Shown piece after piece: positions 5,394-7,269 of a DNA stretch of 7,269 bases. The position numbers were made by a program, and so were the translations under genes. This DNA is from Flavobacteria bacterium RIFCSPLOWO2_12_FULL_31_7 (GTDB lineage Bacteria; Bacteroidota; Bacteroidia; Flavobacteriales; Flavobacteriaceae). The DNA lies in contig MGWJ01000081.1 in the NCBI GenBank assembly GCA_001800945.1, forward strand, positions 1 to 7,269, read 5' to 3'. A model generated the notes under the pieces. That model worked only from the letters and a program-made list of their open reading frames with translations. It was not told where the DNA came from and ran no database searches. Within the stretch, counting starts at the first letter, position 1. Every line of letters begins with the position of its first letter.

Positions 5394-6320
5394 TTATTTA
5401 TTTTTTCGCCATTCTTCTAATGTCATTAGATTATTTTTTATTGTGTCTAAAAACTTTATTTCAAAAGTTTCTCTATAAATATAATAATTAAATGTTTTGT
5501 CACTTTCGGTTTTTACTCTTATCCAATAATAGTTTTTATCATTTTCTTGTGGAGATTCTACAATTCTTATTTCAGTTCGATTTTTATTTTCTGGAAGTTT
5601 ATCCATCAAATCAAAAATTTTAGTTCTGTTTTCATTATCAGAATCAGCTATTTCGAAACTTGGATTTCCAGGCGGAAAATAAATTTCATTGAGAAGTTTT
5701 GGATTGCTTTTTTCAAGTTCTTCAAGCCGATTTACAGCTAATTTGTAATAAGCATAATGTTTTACACGCTTGTTTTTTTTTATTGAATCGTATACTTTTT
5801 GCGCTTGCATTTTTTCTCCGATACTTTCATAATAGTTTCCAAGAGCATAATCATATATATAAAAACCTTTTCCAATTTTGTTAATATATAATTTTGCTTT
5901 TTCATTATCTTTTAATTTTATGTAATTTGCTGCTAAACCAGCAGCTTCATCACCATAAATGAAATCATCAAACTCTAATTCTTTAATAGATTCAGAATAC
6001 CTCGAAAGTTGATATAATAATTCTGCTTTAAAATAATGTAATTGAGTTTCAACACTCTCTTTAATTTGTGATTTATAATTATCTTTTTCTCTCTTAAACG
6101 CAATTAATAAACTATCAATTTTCAAAATTGCTTTTTCAGGATTTTTTTCTGAATATGTATATAAACTTATCAATTGCTTTTCGAATTTTACATATTCTGC
6201 GTCAACTTTATCCATTTCCTTGTGCAATTCCATATGACTTTCATCTTCTGTTGATATTGGATTTGAATTTTTACAAGAAAAAATTGTCAAAGAAATTAAT
6301 GCGATAAAAATTGATTTCAT
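5394..6320 (-). CDS. Putative lipoprotein with TPR-like helical repeats (cassette C8)
   Basis: A 308-residue protein. MKSIFIALISLTIFSC is a lipoprotein signal peptide (Cys at C16, then KNSN). Residues ~30-200 are helical hairpins of tetratricopeptide style: AILKIDSLLIAF, LHYFKAELLYQLSRYSESIKELE, AAGLAANYIKLKDNEKAKLYINKI, and YALGNYYESIGEKMQAQKVYDSI, which has the usual Gly/Ala-Tyr-Ala spacing. After a polar linker with PPGNP (about 217-221), a C-terminal part of ~90 residues looks beta-rich (YYWIRVKTESDKTFNYYIYRETFEIKFLD) and ends MTLEEWRKNK. TPR lipoproteins usually serve as protein-binding scaffolds in the envelope; the partner is unknown. The ATG at 6320 starts the signal peptide and is 39 nt from the cassette boundary; the stop is 14 nt from the GTT of site 7. 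It is the longest intact gene in the window. The TPR call is by pattern only. Confidence 0.8.
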   Translation of the reverse strand: MKSIFIALISLTIFSCKNSNPISTEDESHMELHKEMDKVDAEYVKFEKQLISLYTYSEKNPEKAILKIDSLLIAFKREKDNYKSQIKESVETQLHYFKAELLYQLSRYSESIKELEFDDFIYGDEAAGLAANYIKLKDNEKAKLYINKIGKGFYIYDYALGNYYESIGEKMQAQKVYDSIKKNKRVKHYAYYKLAVNRLEELEKSNPKLLNEIYFPPGNPSFEIADSDNENRTKIFDLMDKLPENKNRTEIRIVESPQENDKNYYWIRVKTESDKTFNYYIYRETFEIKFLDTIKNNLMTLEEWRKNK

Positions 6321-6353
6321 AAGTTGTTTTTTATTTCGTTCGGCAAAAATGGC

Positions 6354-6485
6354 TTATAACGTTCCGGCGCTTGGCGAGGTTGCGAACTTCGGAACTGATT
6401 ATTTTCTGTTAAAGATAAAATTTCTTGCGAAATATAAACATGAAATTACCACAAAATTCGCAATCTTGCCAAACGCCTGTTACCT
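6354..6485 (-). repeat. attC-like site 8 (family A), between cassettes C8 and C9
   Basis: A 124-bp element from AAC (6358-6360) to GTT (6479-6481). GTTCC spacer, left arm GGCGCTTGGCGAGGTTGCG, right arm reverse complement GGCGTTTGGCAAGATTGCG, apex TTTC-TTGC-GAAA. The left flank GGCTTATAAC belongs to C8. The right flank GTTACCTGAA pairs with TTCAGGTAAC at 7252-7261, the far end of C9. Confidence 0.75.
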
Positions 6486-6497
6486 GAAGCTTTATTC

Positions 6498-7235
6498 TCA
6501 CCACAAATTTTTTGGTCCATCTATCGCTTTTCTTATGAAATTATCATAAGTCCTAATTTGGATATCTTCTTTTGAATATTTACTGTTAAAATACATTAAG
6601 CGTTTTTGTTCTTTCTCATCCAATTTACTCCATCTACCTAAAATTATTACATATTCAAATGAGCAATATTCATTTCCTCCAAATCCAGTCCAAGTTGCAT
6701 CAAGTTGATTCTTTTGACAATATATAAAACTACCGTTTTCTGTTTTTTTAGGAAACTTTGGTGAGTTTTTTAGTAAGCGAAAACATGAGTTGAAGAAAGT
6801 TTGTTTATTAGATAATAACCATTCGCTCCAATCGTGGATTTGTCCAAGAGCGTTTTGTAGTTTATTAGCGGGCATTAATTTTTTTGTAAAAAGTCTATCA
6901 TTTGGTCGCTCAATTTCTATAAGCCGAACATGACAACCTCCTTGGCTTACACTAAATATTGCATAATCTGCAAAATTGAAATTGCTTATTGGTGGTTTTG
7001 CTAAAATACCTAATACAGTTTCATCAGTTGAAAATCCTAATCTTACTAAGAAGTGCGAATTTTTTGAAAGAAATTTTTGAAAACTCTCTTCAGATTCATC
7101 AAGTAAAATCAATTCAGCAAACTCTTGTATTTCATTAAAGTTTGGAGAACGAGTAAGTTTATGACTTCTAATCTCGGTTCCAAAGATTAATGGATCAAAT
7201 ATTTCTTGTAGTATTTTCTCGACTTCTTTTTTCAT
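6498..7235 (-). CDS. DUF4263 / Shedu-like nuclease-fold protein (cassette C9)
   Basis: A 245-residue protein starting MKKEVEKILQ at the ATG at 7235; a TTG at 7247 would add four residues but is less likely. There is no signal peptide. An N-terminal helical stretch (about 35-66, EIQEFAELILLDESEESFQKFLSKN) leads into a segment typical of DUF4263, the domain of the Shedu anti-phage protein SduA. This segment has FADYAIF (D90), then VRLIEIERPNDRLFT (E107, E109), then LQNALGQIHDWSEWL (Q132, W136). This order of D, E-x-E/K and Q matches the PD-(D/E)xK nuclease fold, where the usual E-x-K is written E-I-E here. The C-terminal ~80 residues (FEYVIILGRWSKLDEKEQKRL; FNSKYSKEDIQIRTYDNFI) also fit DUF4263 proteins, which often end with a strand-helix unit and 'tYD.l'. 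Likely role: DNA cleavage in phage defence, as a single-gene cassette. Activity with E in place of K is uncertain. Confidence 0.75.
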   Translation of the reverse strand: MKKEVEKILQEIFDPLIFGTEIRSHKLTRSPNFNEIQEFAELILLDESEESFQKFLSKNSHFLVRLGFSTDETVLGILAKPPISNFNFADYAIFSVSQGGCHVRLIEIERPNDRLFTKKLMPANKLQNALGQIHDWSEWLLSNKQTFFNSCFRLLKNSPKFPKKTENGSFIYCQKNQLDATWTGFGGNEYCSFEYVIILGRWSKLDEKEQKRLMYFNSKYSKEDIQIRTYDNFIRKAIDGPKNLW

Positions 7236-7254
7236 GTAGTTTTTCAAAAGTTTC

Positions 7255-7269
7255 AGGTAACGTTCCGGC
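7255..7269 (-). repeat. attC-like site 9, truncated by window edge
   Basis: Only the beginning is visible: AGGTAAC followed by GTTCCGGC, identical to the start of the family A sites. It closes cassette C9 (crossover inferred between 7260 and 7261) and shows that the array continues to the right. Confidence 0.7.

Noticed and set aside
6361..6480. Promoter within the repeat (TATCTTTA on the minus strand in family A, TATCTTAG in family B)
   Set aside because: Only a partial match to TAnnTTTG, no TTTG box at the right distance, and A+T-rich sequence gives such matches by chance.
6349..6549. Plus-strand frame across attC-like site 8
   Set aside because: It reads through the repeat itself (ALGEVANFGTDYF) into the antisense of the DUF4263 gene. 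A similar reading frame would appear in any family A site.
364..7269. Repeats as MITEs or REP elements inserted between chromosomal genes
   Set aside because: Insertion would leave direct duplications at the edges of each repeat. Instead the matches are inverted and join the two ends of each gene-bearing unit, and every inter-repeat unit has its own pair.
364..7269. CRISPR array
   Set aside because: The repeats are ~124 bp and palindromic with gene-sized, variable spacing, and no cas gene is present.
1..7269. tRNA, rRNA or riboswitch
   Set aside because: No cloverleaf, rRNA core or known aptamer pattern was seen on either strand.

Overview
The window is strongly A+T-rich. It carries several genes for small exported lipoproteins of the Bacteroidota style: signal peptides ending in SC, often followed by Lys. 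There are no obvious Shine-Dalgarno sequences. It is most likely from a flavobacterium or relative; this is inferred from composition and protein style, as no marker gene is present.

Layout. Every recognisable gene lies on the minus strand. Each sits alone between copies of a ~124-bp imperfect-palindrome repeat: eight complete copies and the start of a ninth. Reading the minus strand 5'->3' (right to left), the units are: (C9) a DUF4263/Shedu-like nuclease-fold protein; (C8) a TPR-like lipoprotein; (C7) a gene-less cassette of 42-bp repeats; (C6) a lipoprotein; (C5) a cytoplasmic helical protein with a HEPN-like R-x4-H motif; (C4) a secreted protein; (C3) a second, diverged gene-less repeat cassette; (C2) a lipoprotein gene whose 3' end was disrupted by a recent 307-bp tandem duplication; (C1) a DUF2199 protein cut by the left edge of the window.

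The system. The repeats behave like integron attC sites. Each has two long complementary arms bounded by AAC and GTT, a variable A+T-rich middle with its own apex hairpin, and a fixed asymmetry between the arms. The strongest evidence is that the two ends of each inter-repeat unit are complementary to each other in a sequence specific to that unit (for example TTATAAGCC at one end and GGCTTATAA at the other). This is what is expected if each unit is a mobile cassette whose attC is completed when it circularises. Here the complementarity runs about 14-15 bp, well beyond the classical 7-bp core, and has a conserved G/T wobble at position 11. I therefore read the window as the interior of a cassette array of an integron or integron-like system. 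The integrase and attI are not in the window; in a standard integron they would lie beyond the right-hand end.

The cassettes share no metabolic pathway. They look like an accessory reservoir: three lipoproteins, one secreted protein, a probable defence nuclease, a possible HEPN protein and a DUF2199 protein. Leaders between the cassette start and the start codon are only about 25-50 nt, so most genes probably depend on read-through or on a promoter outside the unit.
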